Below are positions 9,128-18,341 of a stretch of DNA of 64,000 nucleotides, piece after piece. The notes beneath the pieces were generated by a model. That model was given only the letters and a program-made list of their open reading frames with translations, had not been told where the DNA came from and searched no databases. Positions within the stretch are counted from its first letter, which is position 1. Each line of letters opens with the position of its first letter. Source of the stretch: JBBQYD01 sp942493075. Lineage in GTDB: Bacteria > Verrucomicrobiota > Verrucomicrobiia > Limisphaerales > UBA8199. A program made the position numbers and the translations under genes. The stretch lies in contig OW818681.1 of assembly GCA_942493075.1 (NCBI GenBank), positions 5,332,001 to 5,396,000 on the forward strand, written 5' to 3'.

Positions 9128-11476
9128 CTAGTCTTTCATCGCACGAGCGATGGAATGCCACCAGGCATCGTGCAGGTCCACAAGTGACGCGGCCATTGTA
9201 GAGTTCGCGGTTTTGATCTCCAACTGATCGCCGCCCACCGTACCGATGCGCAGCGCTGGAATCCCCATAAGCTTGGCGCGCTCGATCACTTTCACCGCAT
9301 CGAGGTTCGATGTAGAGATAACGACACGGGCCTGCGACTCGCCGAATAGCAATGCATCCAGCCGGGCGCAAGTTACGGACGACAGATCCACTTTCGCACC
9401 GATAAGGCGAGGGGTCTCGCGAGCGACTTGCTGACTAATGCAGCTTTCCGCCAGAGTCACCGCCAGGCCGCCTTCACTGCAATCATGAGCGCTCTTTACA
9501 CTCCCGGATTGGATCAGGCCCAGGAGACAGCGGTTGAGTTCTCTCTCCTTTTCCAGGTCGCACCGCGGCGGCGTGCCGGTTTTGCGTCCGTGCAGGAGCT
9601 GCAAGCAGGCTGAACCGCCCAAACCGAGCAACGGATCAGAGGCATCCACAGGCGCGCCTAACAGGATGATCGCATCCCCTTCGTCTTTGAACCATTGCGT
9701 GGTGATGTGCTTCGGATCGTCAATCAAACCCGCCACAGCCACGGTCGGCGTAGGGTCAATAGGACCATCGGGACTCTGATTGTACAAACTGACGTTGCCA
9801 CCTGTCACCGGGGCGTTGAATGCACGGCAAGCTTCCGCAATGCCCCGCACGGATTCGCGCAGTTGCCAGAAGATTTCCGGGTTGTGAGGATTGCCAAAAT
9901 TCAGGTTATCAGTCACGCCCAACGGCACAGCGCCGCTGCATGCCAGGTTGCGCGCGGCTTCCGCTACTGCGATTTTTCCACCTTCATAAGGGTCGAGATA
10001 CACATAGACCGCGTTGCAGTCCACAGACAGCGCCACATACTTTTCGCTCGTTACCGGTGTCATCGCGGGATCAAGCGGAACCGAATCATGCTTGATCCGA
10101 AGCACCGCTGCGTCCGAGCCCGGGCAAGTGGCAGAGCCGTCCCGCACCATGTGGTCGTATTGGCGGTACACCCAGTTCTTGGATGCGATGGTCGGCCAGC
10201 CCAGAAGCGTCTTTAGATCCGCTGCGGGATTCCTGGTATCCGGGACTTCTGTGAGCGAGAACGCACGCACGGCTTTGAGATATTCGGGTTCGCGTGCTTC
10301 GCGTTGATAAACCGGGGCATCGTTGGCCAGTTTTGCGGCCGGAACATCGGCAACAACCTTGCCATCATGGCGCACGACCATGCGCCCGGTATCGGTCACC
10401 TGGCCGATTTCGGCCCAGGGCAGATCCCATTTGTCGAAAATGCGTTTTACTTCTTCCTCGTGGCCCTTGTTAACGATGATGAGCATGCGCTCCTGCGATT
10501 CGCTGAGCATGATTTCGTAGGAAGTCATGTTCGGTGCGCGCTGTGGGACCTTGTTTAGCTCGATCTCAATGCCCGTGCCTGCGCGGGAAGCTGTCTCACA
10601 GGTGGAGCAGGTCAAGCCCGCTGCGCCCATGTCCTGAATGCCAGCCACGACACCGGTGGCGAGCAGTTCCAGGCAGGCTTCGCACACGAGCTTTTCCATG
10701 AACGGATCGCCCACTTGCACTGCGCCCCGCTGCTGCTCTGCCGATTCATCGGTGAGATCCTGCGAGGCAAAAGCGGCTCCAGCCAATCCATCACGGCCGG
10801 TGGCCGGCCCCACATAGAAAACCGGGTTGCCAACGCCTTTTGCGGCGCCGCGAGCGATTTGCTCATGTTTCAAAACACCCAGGCAGAACGCGTTGACCAA
10901 CGGATTGCCCTGGTAGGATTTATCGAAGTAAACCTCGCCGGCGATTGTCGGGATGCCGAAGCAATTGCCGTAGTGCGCGATACCGGCGACAACGCCGCCG
11001 AACAAGCGGCGGTTATTGCTCTGCTCCTGCTTCTGCTCGGCGGTCGGCGTTTGTCCCGAGTTGGAATTGATCGGGCCGAAGCGCAAGGAATTGATAGCGC
11101 AAATCGGGCGTGCACCCATCGTGAAGATGTCGCGCACGATACCGCCCACACCTGTGGCGGCGCCCTGGAAAGGTTCCACCGCGCTGGGATGGTTGTGTGA
11201 TTCGATCTTGAAAGCAATCGCCAGGCCGTCCCCAATATCGATGATACCGGCGTTTTCCTCACCCGCCCCGACCAGGATCTTCGGTGATTTGGTAGGAAAC
11301 GTCTTGAGCAGCGGGCGGCTGTTCTTATAGGAACAATGCTCGCTCCACATGACCGAGAAGATGCCCAGTTCGGTGTATGAAGGCGTGCGCCCCAGGATGC
11401 CGAGGATTTTTTCGTATTCCTCAGGCGTGAGGTTATGCTTGCGGACCAATTCGGGCGTGATGGCTGGCTCAGTCAT
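9128..11476 (-). CDS. purL: Phosphoribosylformylglycinamidine synthase subunit PurL
   Basis: The protein has 782 residues, which is the small PurL type that works with separate PurQ (glutaminase) and PurS. It converts FGAR, ATP and ammonia to FGAM in step four of purine synthesis. Diagnostic stretches are SVMWSEHCSYKNSRPLLKTF near the N-terminus, FKIESHNHPSAVEPFQGAAT in the catalytic core, GVGGIVRDIFTMGARPI, and in the second half DNLNFGNPHNPEIFWQL and VTGGNVSLYNQS. The domain order (AIRS-like N and C halves repeated) is complete. No other purine genes lie nearby, so it is transcribed alone. The ATG at 11476 fits the family N-terminus. Confidence 0.95.
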   Translation of the reverse strand: MTEPAITPELVRKHNLTPEEYEKILGILGRTPSYTELGIFSVMWSEHCSYKNSRPLLKTFPTKSPKILVGAGEENAGIIDIGDGLAIAFKIESHNHPSAVEPFQGAATGVGGIVRDIFTMGARPICAINSLRFGPINSNSGQTPTAEQKQEQSNNRRLFGGVVAGIAHYGNCFGIPTIAGEVYFDKSYQGNPLVNAFCLGVLKHEQIARGAAKGVGNPVFYVGPATGRDGLAGAAFASQDLTDESAEQQRGAVQVGDPFMEKLVCEACLELLATGVVAGIQDMGAAGLTCSTCETASRAGTGIEIELNKVPQRAPNMTSYEIMLSESQERMLIIVNKGHEEEVKRIFDKWDLPWAEIGQVTDTGRMVVRHDGKVVADVPAAKLANDAPVYQREAREPEYLKAVRAFSLTEVPDTRNPAADLKTLLGWPTIASKNWVYRQYDHMVRDGSATCPGSDAAVLRIKHDSVPLDPAMTPVTSEKYVALSVDCNAVYVYLDPYEGGKIAVAEAARNLACSGAVPLGVTDNLNFGNPHNPEIFWQLRESVRGIAEACRAFNAPVTGGNVSLYNQSPDGPIDPTPTVAVAGLIDDPKHITTQWFKDEGDAIILLGAPVDASDPLLGLGGSACLQLLHGRKTGTPPRCDLEKERELNRCLLGLIQSGSVKSAHDCSEGGLAVTLAESCISQQVARETPRLIGAKVDLSSVTCARLDALLFGESQARVVISTSNLDAVKVIERAKLMGIPALRIGTVGGDQLEIKTANSTMAASLVDLHDAWWHSIARAMKD

Positions 11477-11675
11477 GGCAAAAGTATTAATCTACAATCG
11501 AAAACCGAACTATGAGGATGGCCTTTTCATCTCCCTAAAACAAGCCGTAAGGAGCAGAGCTGAGAGCAGCGGGAGGGGTGGGGCTCCTGTGTTCAACAGG
11601 ACGAGCACGGACGAACATGGACGGTTTAGCTCAATGTGACTGCTCCAGCGTGCAACAAACCGTCTGGACTGCGCT

Positions 11676-11700
11676 CACGAGGCGATGTGATCGCCTCGTG
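11676..11700. repeat. 11-bp perfect stem hairpin downstream of greA
   Basis: The arms 11676-11686 and 11690-11700 are perfectly complementary with a 3-base loop (CACGAGGCGAT / ATCGCCTCGTG). It lies about 43 bases past the greA stop on the minus strand. No U-rich tail follows in either direction, so a simple intrinsic terminator is not supported. It may protect a 3' end or pause polymerase. Confidence 0.5.
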
Positions 11701-11742
11701 CCCAACTCCAAAGCCGGTAACTGCGGCAGTCCCTCTTACGGA

Positions 11743-13614
11743 TCACTCTGCCGATGCGCTCGGGGGCGGCGTAATGGTCGCCACCTCGATATTCTCGATT
11801 CGGTGCTGATGGCGCACTGAGTGAATCTCGAACTCCACCTGCTCCCCGACCTGCTTATTGAGCAACGCCTGGGCCACGGGCGAAAGATAGCTGATGATCC
11901 CCTTCTCCGGCTCGGAATCCCACGCGCCAAGAATAGTGAACTGTTCCGGTTGGCCGGATTCGGTGTCCACCACTCGAACCACTGTGCCAATGCTGACTAC
12001 GTCAGTGCGGGGGTTGGCAAAATCCGTGCCGCGCGAACGATCTAGCTGCGCTTCGAGCTCGGACTTGCGGCGCATAAGGATCTTCTGCATCTCCTTCGCT
12101 GCCTTGTATTCGTGGTTTTCGCGCAAATCACCGTAGCTGCGGGCGATGGCAATTTCTTTGGAATTAGCAGGAATCTTCTTCTCCACCAACTCGCGGTACT
12201 CGTCTTTACGACGGCTGAGGCTCTCCCAGGAAACGATCCAGTGAGTCTCTTGTTTGGATTGCTCACCTGAAATGAGGGATTGGATCGCCGGGTAACTCTT
12301 GACGATGCGCGCCAGGAGCGACCGCTTATCCATATCGTCGAAAGACGGTGAGAGTTGCAGCGCGCGGGTCAAATCCTTGATCACATCCAGATCTGCGGAG
12401 CCGATCAGCTCCACAAGCAGTTCCGGATCATCCATGATGAAATCGCGCAACCGATTGGAACGTTTCTCGTTGAACTGATCCCGTTCCATCGCGGTTAACA
12501 TCGCACGGAAAACTTCAGGCCCGAGAATATCTGCGTAGGAGTCGTTGCGATCTTTCGCCAACCACAACAGCAATTCCGAGCTGGCGGTGTGCTGGCTGAC
12601 CAGTCGCGCCAACGTTTCTTTAAGCAGATCGATTTTGCCCTCGTGGATGAGAAGTCCGGCGAACTCGCGGCAAAGCTTTGCGGGAACCGTGTTGATGCAG
12701 TTGCGGAGCACCTCATGCCAGCGCTCAGGATTGGCCTCCTTGAACGCTTCCAGGGCGCGACGATGCTTGGCAGCCAGGAGGCCCTCCATGAGGGACCCGA
12801 GCCGTACATCCATCCCGAAAATCGACTCAACTTTTACCTCATCAGCAGCGGGCTCGAGCTCGGCCATCTGCCGGAGGTCATCCCGCACGAACATGGCTTC
12901 AAGAGCCACAGCGGGCTGGGTGCGTTGATAGCTAATTATCTCGGCGTTGAGCGCCGGAATGATTTCGACCGCGGCGGCTTTCTTGTCAGAAAGGTCGGCG
13001 GCGTTCTTCAACAGCTCATTGGCCACAACGACACGGGCCTTGAGGCCTTTGGCCGCGCGAAATTCCACAAGCAGGCGATCCTGGAGCGAAATCTCCTTAA
13101 CCTGGTAAACGATGGGTTCGCTCTTTTTGAGCGGCACCCGGAAGTGACCGTCCTTCTTCATCTCCGCGCGAGCTGCTTCCCACCACTTTTTCCAGTCTTC
13201 ACGGATGACTTCCGGCACCAGCGCCTGCTGAATTTGATCTGCGTTGGCCTGCCCGCCGTAGCTGGACAGCACGACTTTGATGAGGTCCAGATGATTCTGC
13301 CCTGCCATTTGCCGCAGCGCCTCCACATCGGAGGCTTTGCGCGCCAGAATGTGGTGCTTGCTGATCGGCTTGAGGGATTCCGCGGCGAAATCCAACGCCA
13401 TCGTGTGTCCCGGCTTGCCTTGAAAATCTATCGTGAACCGCGCGAAGACAGGGTCCACGGTACGAATGCGTCCGAAACCCCAGCTCCGGTGCATGCAAAA
13501 ACCGTTTTCGGCGAGTTGCACCAATGCTTCGACGTGGTGCCGATCCAGTTTACCTGCCGCTGCCATCTTCTCAAATTCTTCTCTCATATCATCAAAAACT
13601 CGCTTTCCCTCCAC
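11743..13614 (-). CDS. greA: GreA-type transcription elongation factor with long N-terminal extension
   Basis: The 623-residue protein ends in a recognisable GreA: a coiled-coil domain at about 470-540 (SRRKDEYRELVEKKIP ... ARSYGDLRENHEYKAAKEMQ) and the FKBP-like C-domain to 615 (SIGTVVRVVDTESG ... GIISYLSPVAQALL). The acidic tip (GDLRENHEY) that reaches into the RNA polymerase secondary channel is intact. A normal GreA has about 160 residues; here some 460 extra helical residues precede it, as in chlamydial GreA, which is also very long. The N-terminus (NGFCMHRSWGFGRIRTVDP) may be a small beta domain. The start is a GTG at 13614; an ATG at 13587 is an alternative. It diverges from rsmB with 21 bases between start codons. 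Confidence 0.85.
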   Translation of the reverse strand: MEGKRVFDDMREEFEKMAAAGKLDRHHVEALVQLAENGFCMHRSWGFGRIRTVDPVFARFTIDFQGKPGHTMALDFAAESLKPISKHHILARKASDVEALRQMAGQNHLDLIKVVLSSYGGQANADQIQQALVPEVIREDWKKWWEAARAEMKKDGHFRVPLKKSEPIVYQVKEISLQDRLLVEFRAAKGLKARVVVANELLKNAADLSDKKAAAVEIIPALNAEIISYQRTQPAVALEAMFVRDDLRQMAELEPAADEVKVESIFGMDVRLGSLMEGLLAAKHRRALEAFKEANPERWHEVLRNCINTVPAKLCREFAGLLIHEGKIDLLKETLARLVSQHTASSELLLWLAKDRNDSYADILGPEVFRAMLTAMERDQFNEKRSNRLRDFIMDDPELLVELIGSADLDVIKDLTRALQLSPSFDDMDKRSLLARIVKSYPAIQSLISGEQSKQETHWIVSWESLSRRKDEYRELVEKKIPANSKEIAIARSYGDLRENHEYKAAKEMQKILMRRKSELEAQLDRSRGTDFANPRTDVVSIGTVVRVVDTESGQPEQFTILGAWDSEPEKGIISYLSPVAQALLNKQVGEQVEFEIHSVRHQHRIENIEVATITPPPSASAE

Positions 13615-13635
13615 GGGAATGTCTTATTAAAGGTT

Positions 13636-14919
13636 GTGGGCGGACAAAAACCAAGAGAAATTGCTGCCGAGGTTCTGGCAGGACGTAGTACAGGCGAGTT
13701 CATAGAGAGCTCGCTTGACCAAGCTTTGAACCGTACGAGCCTTGAAATACGGGATCGGCACCTATGCCAGGAGCTGGTGTACGGAACCATTCGCTGGCAA
13801 GGCACCCTTGACTATCTTATTGCAAGAAAGACGGATGGGCGTCTGCAAAAACCCATGCTCCAAGCCATTCTCAGATTGGGTCTTTACCAACTGTTCTGGC
13901 TGGATCGCATCCCAAACCATGCAGCCGTTAGCGAAACAGTGGAGATCGCCAAACAGAAAGGGTTTGGTGCTCAAGCCGGATTTGTAAACGCGATCCTGCG
14001 CGGCTGCGTGCGCGAGCGAGACTCCATTCTAAAGCTCCTGGAGGACCTCAAGGTAAAGCAGCCAGCCGCCGGTTATTCCCATCCTGAATGGCTCTGGCGC
14101 AAGTGGGAGGCCCAATTCGGCGCCGAAAAAGCCACTCAGCTCATGGCCTGGAATAACACACCGCCATCCACATTCGCGCGGGTCAACATGCTCCAGACCG
14201 ATGCCGGGGCGATCCTCGAGCAATGGCGCGATGAAGGTGTGGAATACGATTTCGTCCGTCACCCATGGCTGCCGGACAACCTGGTGTTCGAGCTAAAGAA
14301 GCATCCGCCACTGGCACGGCTGGGCAGTTTCATTCAAGGGAAATTCTATGTGCAGGACCCCAGCACCCTGCTGGCGCCCCAACTCCTGGCAGTCACCCAC
14401 GAGGACAAAGTCCTGGACCTCTGTGCCGCGCCTGGCGGCAAGCTTACCTACCTCGCACAGGTTCTGAGAAACGAAGGTGACCTCACCGGGTTCGACCCAG
14501 ATCCTGCGCGTGTGACCCTGATGCAGGAGAACTGCCTCCGTTTAGGTGTAAAGGTGCAAATCATTTCTCAAGAACAACTTACAGGTAAGAAGTTCACAAA
14601 GATACTCCTGGACTCACCGTGTTCGAACACCGGTGTCATGCGGCGTCGGGTTGACCTGCGCTGGCGTCTGCAACCCCCGGAAATCACCCGCCTCAGAGCC
14701 ACTCAAGCCGGGTTGTTGAATCGTGCGGCTGAACTGCTGGCCGCGGGCGGTAGCATCGTCTATAGCACGTGCAGCCTTGAGCCCGAGGAAAACTCACAGC
14801 AAGTGCGCGAGTTTCTTGCAAACCATCCCCAATTCAAACTTGAATCAGAGCAGGACCTCTTGCCATTCCGGGATGGAGTGGATGGCGCTTATACCGCGCG
14901 CCTGTTCCGAATGGGTTGA
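13636..14919 (+). CDS. rsmB: 16S rRNA m5C967 methyltransferase RsmB
   Basis: The protein has 427 residues from the GTG at 13636, the usual RsmB length. An N-terminal NusB-like RNA-binding domain (KPREIAAEVL, QELVYGTIRWQGTLDYLI, IPNHAAVSETVEIAK) is followed by the SAM-dependent methyltransferase: SAM-binding DLCAAPGGK at 261-269, motif IV DSPCS at 326-330 with C329, and motif VI STCS with the catalytic nucleophile C379. The frame stays open far upstream (to 12589), but that part is antisense to greA and has no family similarity. An AAAGG sits 3 bases before the GTG. Downstream it converges on the sugE-like gene. Confidence 0.9.
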   Translation: MGGQKPREIAAEVLAGRSTGEFIESSLDQALNRTSLEIRDRHLCQELVYGTIRWQGTLDYLIARKTDGRLQKPMLQAILRLGLYQLFWLDRIPNHAAVSETVEIAKQKGFGAQAGFVNAILRGCVRERDSILKLLEDLKVKQPAAGYSHPEWLWRKWEAQFGAEKATQLMAWNNTPPSTFARVNMLQTDAGAILEQWRDEGVEYDFVRHPWLPDNLVFELKKHPPLARLGSFIQGKFYVQDPSTLLAPQLLAVTHEDKVLDLCAAPGGKLTYLAQVLRNEGDLTGFDPDPARVTLMQENCLRLGVKVQIISQEQLTGKKFTKILLDSPCSNTGVMRRRVDLRWRLQPPEITRLRATQAGLLNRAAELLAAGGSIVYSTCSLEPEENSQQVREFLANHPQFKLESEQDLLPFRDGVDGAYTARLFRMG

Positions 14920-14940
14920 GACTGCGGGATGACACCCTCC

Positions 14941-15264
14941 TCATTTGGCGGGTGTCACCAGCTTCAAGCCTATAATCGATATTAGCAGGAGGGTCAGAAA
15001 AAACCCTCGCGCGAAGGTGAGCGATTCGTTGAACAGAATGATGCCCAGGATCGCCGCTCCCAAGGCGCCGATTCCGACCCAAACGGCATAGGCCGTGCCG
15101 ATCGGCAACGTTTTGACGGCAGCCGCCAGCAAAACAATGCTCAACGTCATGGTAACGGCCACGAATACCGAGGGCCAAAGCTTCGTGAAGCCTTGAGTGT
15201 ATTTGAGACCGATGGCCCAGCAGGTCTCCAGGAGACCTGCCAGGAATAGAAGAAACCAGGCCAT
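14941..15264 (-). CDS. sugE: SMR-family small membrane exporter, SugE/Gdx-like
   Basis: A 107-residue protein with four hydrophobic helices and the SMR hallmarks: the membrane glutamate in LAGLLETCWAIGLKYT (E13), PIGTAYAVWVGIGALGA and GIILFNESL. The sequence is closer to SugE/Gdx guanidinium exporters than to EmrE-type multidrug pumps (for example the WAIGLKYT segment), so export of guanidinium in exchange for protons is the best guess. It works as an antiparallel homodimer. It lies 27 bases downstream of the AsmA-like gene on the same strand, likely in one transcript. No guanidine riboswitch can be placed directly before it because the gap is too short. Confidence 0.88.
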   Translation of the reverse strand: MAWFLLFLAGLLETCWAIGLKYTQGFTKLWPSVFVAVTMTLSIVLLAAAVKTLPIGTAYAVWVGIGALGAAILGIILFNESLTFARGFFLTLLLISIIGLKLVTPAK

Positions 15265-15291
15265 TTAGATTCTCAACATCCTGAAGGCGAG

Positions 15292-16050
15292 CTACTTCTT
15301 GAAAAGTCCGCCGATGCCTTTGACTGCCTTCTCGGCAGCTCCGGTGGCGGCCTTTCCAGCATCCTTCACCACCCCAATGGCTTCTTTGCCGAGGTCAGAT
15401 ACTGCACCGGCGGCTACTTGAACAGTGTTTTTCTCGATTTCACTGAGCAGGCGCTTCGTGAGATCGGCAGCGGTGATGCCTTCGGGCCCCTGTCCCAGAT
15501 TGGTCAGATGAATTGTCGGCAGCGGGACGGTTACTGATTTGCCGGCCAGCGTGGTAATGCTGACGTGAATTTTCCCGCCGCTAATGACCACATCGTCCAC
15601 CTGGAGCTTGCGTTGCGCAGAGGCTGGCTGGCTCTCGGTCGAGGTGCCCCCGGTAAAGCTCTCAATGTTGGCCATAATAGCCGAGAGGTTGCTGCTCTTC
15701 AGGCTGGTTTCATACGTGATTTCGGGAGCCTCGATTACAATCGATTTGATCACGATTTTATCGCTCAGGACAGATTTAGGCACAATGTTTAGGCTGGCCG
15801 AGCCGACGCTGATAGCGGACGGAGTCTTAAAGCCCTCGGGGTTTCCAACGACCAAGCCCCGTACACTCCCCGAGCCTGATAGCACCGAAATGCTGACTGA
15901 GTTCAGCTTCACATCCACTTTAGTAACCATCGGGCCGACGGTCTCGACGCCCTTCTTGACGGCGCTATCCAGCATGAACCGGACTCCCAGTACCACGGCA
16001 ATGATGATTACAACGAGTACCACCCCAATACGAACAAGCCATTTTTTCAT
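15292..16050 (-). CDS. AsmA/DUF748-like membrane-anchored periplasmic protein
   Basis: The 252-residue protein has one N-terminal membrane helix (about residues 5-26) and a periplasmic part with AsmA-type features: LNSVSISVLSGSGSVRGLVV, GNPEGFKTPSAISVGSASLN and SLTIKSIVIEAPEITYE-like strands, of the kind found in short DUF748/AsmA proteins linked to envelope lipid homeostasis. The C-terminal 60 residues are Ala/Gly/Lys-rich amphipathic helix with AGAVSDLGKEAIGVVKDAGK. The function is not known. It precedes the sugE-like gene and diverges from the SDR gene, with only about 15 bases between the starts. Confidence 0.65.
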   Translation of the reverse strand: MKKWLVRIGVVLVVIIIAVVLGVRFMLDSAVKKGVETVGPMVTKVDVKLNSVSISVLSGSGSVRGLVVGNPEGFKTPSAISVGSASLNIVPKSVLSDKIVIKSIVIEAPEITYETSLKSSNLSAIMANIESFTGGTSTESQPASAQRKLQVDDVVISGGKIHVSITTLAGKSVTVPLPTIHLTNLGQGPEGITAADLTKRLLSEIEKNTVQVAAGAVSDLGKEAIGVVKDAGKAATGAAEKAVKGIGGLFKK

Positions 16051-16065
16051 AAAGTTCCCAGTTTG

Positions 16066-17148
16066 ATGCCCTCACTTATGGATCTAAAGATGGCTATCGT
16101 CAAGACGAAGCACCAGTCATCTACAGCATTGAAAGCCGTCATAGCGTCTGACCATGATGGCTCCGTGAACGTCTTATTCATCGGCGGGACCGGAAATATC
16201 TCTGCGGAATGCGCGGCACATTTACATCAGCAGGGCCATAATATCATGGTTCTGACTCGCGGTAGAACGCCTATCCCAGTCGAATACCATGCCATCCAGG
16301 CGGATCGCACGAATCTGGAGAGCATGCGTCAGGCGTTGGCTAACCATCACCCCGAAGTGGTGATCAATTTCCTCGGCTATGAGCTAAGAGACGTGGAAAC
16401 CGATTACGCGCTGTTTCACGAAAGAGTGCGACAGTATATATTCATCAGCTCCACCACCGTTTACTCCCGCCCCGCGAAGCTGCCAATGACCGAAGACGCA
16501 CCGCAAGCCAACCCCTGGTGGGAATACGCCCGCAAGAAGATCGCCTGTGAACAGTGGCTGCTGAACAAACATCGCGAAGAAGGTTTCCCCGTGGTGATAG
16601 TACGTCCCTCGCACACCTACTCGCACCTTTGGGTGCCCAATGCGATCTCAAGTTCCAGCTATACGGTTGCGGCGCGCCTCGAACAAGGGAAGCCGTTGTT
16701 TATGCCGGATGACGGCTCGAACCCGTGGACTTTGACCGCATCCAGCGATTTTGCGGAAGGCCTAAGTGGCCTGATTGGAAACGACTCCACCATCGGGGAA
16801 GCCTTTCATATTACCAGCGATGAAGTCCTTTCCTGGAAAGAGATCTACACCACGATTGCCGGGGCGATAGGAAATCCGAGCCCGCAATTGGTGCCGATCC
16901 CAGTCGAATTCATCTGTCAGGCCGACCCGCAACTCACCGGCACCCTCAAGGGGGACAAAGCGCATCCGGGAATCTTTGATAATTCAAAGATCAAGCGGTT
17001 CGTTCCCGGATTCGAGTGCAAGAAGCCGTTTAAGCTCGGCGTGCGCGAATCCATCGCCTGGCTGCGCGCTCATCCGGAACGGCAGAATCTCAACGCCTCC
17101 TTGGAGGCACGGATTGAAACCGTGCTCCAAGCCTGGGCGGAGAGGTGA
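16066..17148 (+). CDS. NAD-dependent epimerase/dehydratase family protein (extended SDR)
   Basis: The Rossmann glycine motif VLFIGGTGNIS, a YARKK active-site Tyr-Lys segment (WWEYARKKIACEQWL) and SSTTVYS identify an extended short-chain dehydrogenase. The family resembles nucleotide-sugar epimerases and the plastid RNA-binding CSP41 group. Residues before the glycine motif (about 35 from this ATG) are not family-like, so translation may really start at the GTG at 16165, which would give the usual N-terminus. Substrate unknown; the neighbours (AsmA-like, yceI) do not suggest a pathway. Confidence 0.8.
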   Translation: MPSLMDLKMAIVKTKHQSSTALKAVIASDHDGSVNVLFIGGTGNISAECAAHLHQQGHNIMVLTRGRTPIPVEYHAIQADRTNLESMRQALANHHPEVVINFLGYELRDVETDYALFHERVRQYIFISSTTVYSRPAKLPMTEDAPQANPWWEYARKKIACEQWLLNKHREEGFPVVIVRPSHTYSHLWVPNAISSSSYTVAARLEQGKPLFMPDDGSNPWTLTASSDFAEGLSGLIGNDSTIGEAFHITSDEVLSWKEIYTTIAGAIGNPSPQLVPIPVEFICQADPQLTGTLKGDKAHPGIFDNSKIKRFVPGFECKKPFKLGVRESIAWLRAHPERQNLNASLEARIETVLQAWAER

Positions 17149-17169
17149 TCAAAGACAGCCGGGAGACTT

Positions 17170-17784
17170 TTACTTTTGCGCCGCAGCACCCGCGACACTG
17201 AGGGTCAGTTCCACTTCGTCGGCAACCTTATCCTTCGGTGCAGCGGGGTTGATGCCGTAATCTGTCCGTTTGATACCGAACGTGGAACGGATCACCAGCA
17301 GATCACCTTTCAAGTTGGGCACGCGCTGACTCAGCTTATCCTTTAGATAGGTCAGCTTGACGGGCACTGTGATATCCTTCTTCACGCCTCGCAACGACAA
17401 GCTCCCATCGGCATCCGCCGTCGTAGTGTCTCCCGAGGTCTTTACGTTCTTCAATTCCTTTACCTCAAATGAGATTTCAGGATGCTTGGCGGCATCCATC
17501 CATTGTCCACCCAGCATGTGCTCTTTCATCATGGGGTTCGGCACGTGCAGGGAGCTGGATGTGACCACAATGGTGCCCTTGGTGGCCGCAGGATTCTCGG
17601 GATCGAAAGTCACCGTGCCTGAGAGCCCGTTGGCGCTGCCCTGGATTGCCTCCAGGGGAGCATCCATCTTGAACACCACATTGTTAACACCTTTGGGATC
17701 TTTGAAATCAAAGGTGAGAGGTGCGGCGACGGCCACACCAGCCAACAGCGAGCATTGAGCAAATACGAGTAACGATTTATTCAT
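17170..17784 (-). CDS. yceI: YceI-family periplasmic lipocalin-like protein
   Basis: The 204-residue protein has an N-terminal signal peptide (cleavage near VAVAA-PL) followed by a YceI domain: DFKDPKGVNNVVFKMDAPLE, SGTVTFDPENP, MLGGQWMDAAKHPEISFEVK, GSLSLRGVKKDITVPVKLTY and STFGIKRTDYGI. YceI proteins form a lipocalin-like barrel and bind isoprenoid lipids such as ubiquinone precursors in the periplasm. Its ATG overlaps the stop of the upstream small membrane protein (ATGA), so the two are translationally coupled. The pair is divergent from the LysR gene, which may control it. Confidence 0.9.
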   Translation of the reverse strand: MNKSLLVFAQCSLLAGVAVAAPLTFDFKDPKGVNNVVFKMDAPLEAIQGSANGLSGTVTFDPENPAATKGTIVVTSSSLHVPNPMMKEHMLGGQWMDAAKHPEISFEVKELKNVKTSGDTTTADADGSLSLRGVKKDITVPVKLTYLKDKLSQRVPNLKGDLLVIRSTFGIKRTDYGINPAAPKDKVADEVELTLSVAGAAAQK

Positions 17785-18044
17785 GTTTGAGTTTTAATTG
17801 GTTGTTTTCGGAAAAATAGAGAGATAGTGGCGAGCGCACCGGCGCCCAGCAGCGTGCTGCCGAGAAAATCCAGACCCGGAACAAATTGCCGCCTGTATTC
17901 CACAGCTTCAATGCCGGTCACCTCATCGATAGTTTTGACGGGCACACTGGTCTGACTCCACCCATGGTGCGCGCCAAGGACGATCCAGCACAAGACGCCC
18001 GCTAATGCCAGCACGACCGCCAGGATACGAAATGCTTTCTTCAT
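17781..18044 (-). CDS. Small two-helix membrane protein coupled to yceI
   Basis: An 87-residue protein with two hydrophobic segments (about residues 7-27 and 60-78) and a short periplasmic or cytosolic loop between them. I do not recognise a named family. Its stop codon overlaps the yceI start by four bases, indicating co-expression. A role with the YceI protein is inference from this coupling only. Confidence 0.65.
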   Translation of the reverse strand: MKKAFRILAVVLALAGVLCWIVLGAHHGWSQTSVPVKTIDEVTGIEAVEYRRQFVPGLDFLGSTLLGAGALATISLFFRKQPIKTQT

Positions 18045-18304
18045 ACAATTAGTTTTGCGCAGCAGAACCCAAGCCTCCCCGGGCCCTTACGGGCAAGACC
18101 CCCTCCATCACGCACCTCCAAAGGAGGCGCCCGGGCACTTCTAAGATATCGCCATAACTCTTTACATCACCCCGACCAAGATGCAACCGGGTGCTCGCAT
18201 GTCCGATCCCGGACCCCGCGGGATTCTCCCCGGAAATCTGCTGGCTAATGTCTCGCATAAGCACACATTACCACAAGTGCGGGGCACCGGGTAAATACCA
18301 AGTT

Positions 18305-18327
18305 CTTTGACTTAGCATAGTTCAAAG
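18305..18327. promoter_or_regulatory. Candidate LysR-type operator (TTGA-N11-TCAA)
   Basis: CTTTGA at 18305-18310 and TCAAAG at 18322-18327 form a 6-bp inverted repeat with an 11-base centre. This matches the T-N11-A dyad generally bound by LysR-type regulators. It abuts the 5' end of the LysR gene (ATG at 18330 or 18342) and would suit autorepression. Only one site is seen. Confidence 0.5.
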
Positions 18328-18341
18328 GTATGCTCCCGGGA

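Noticed and set aside
12589..13635. Long in-frame extension upstream of rsmB on the plus strand
   Set aside because: It lies entirely opposite greA, has no family similarity, and RsmB's conserved N-terminus begins just after the GTG at 13636.
14930..14957. Hairpin between rsmB and sugE as a terminator
   Set aside because: The stem is only 8 bp with a 12-base loop, overlaps the sugE end and has no T run.
15265..15291. Guanidine riboswitch before the sugE-like gene
   Set aside because: Only 27 bases separate it from the upstream gene, too little for the known riboswitch classes.
18049..18264. 71-codon open frame on the minus strand before the yceI pair
   Set aside because: No family, no ribosome-binding site and biased composition; it lies in the regulatory gap between divergent genes.
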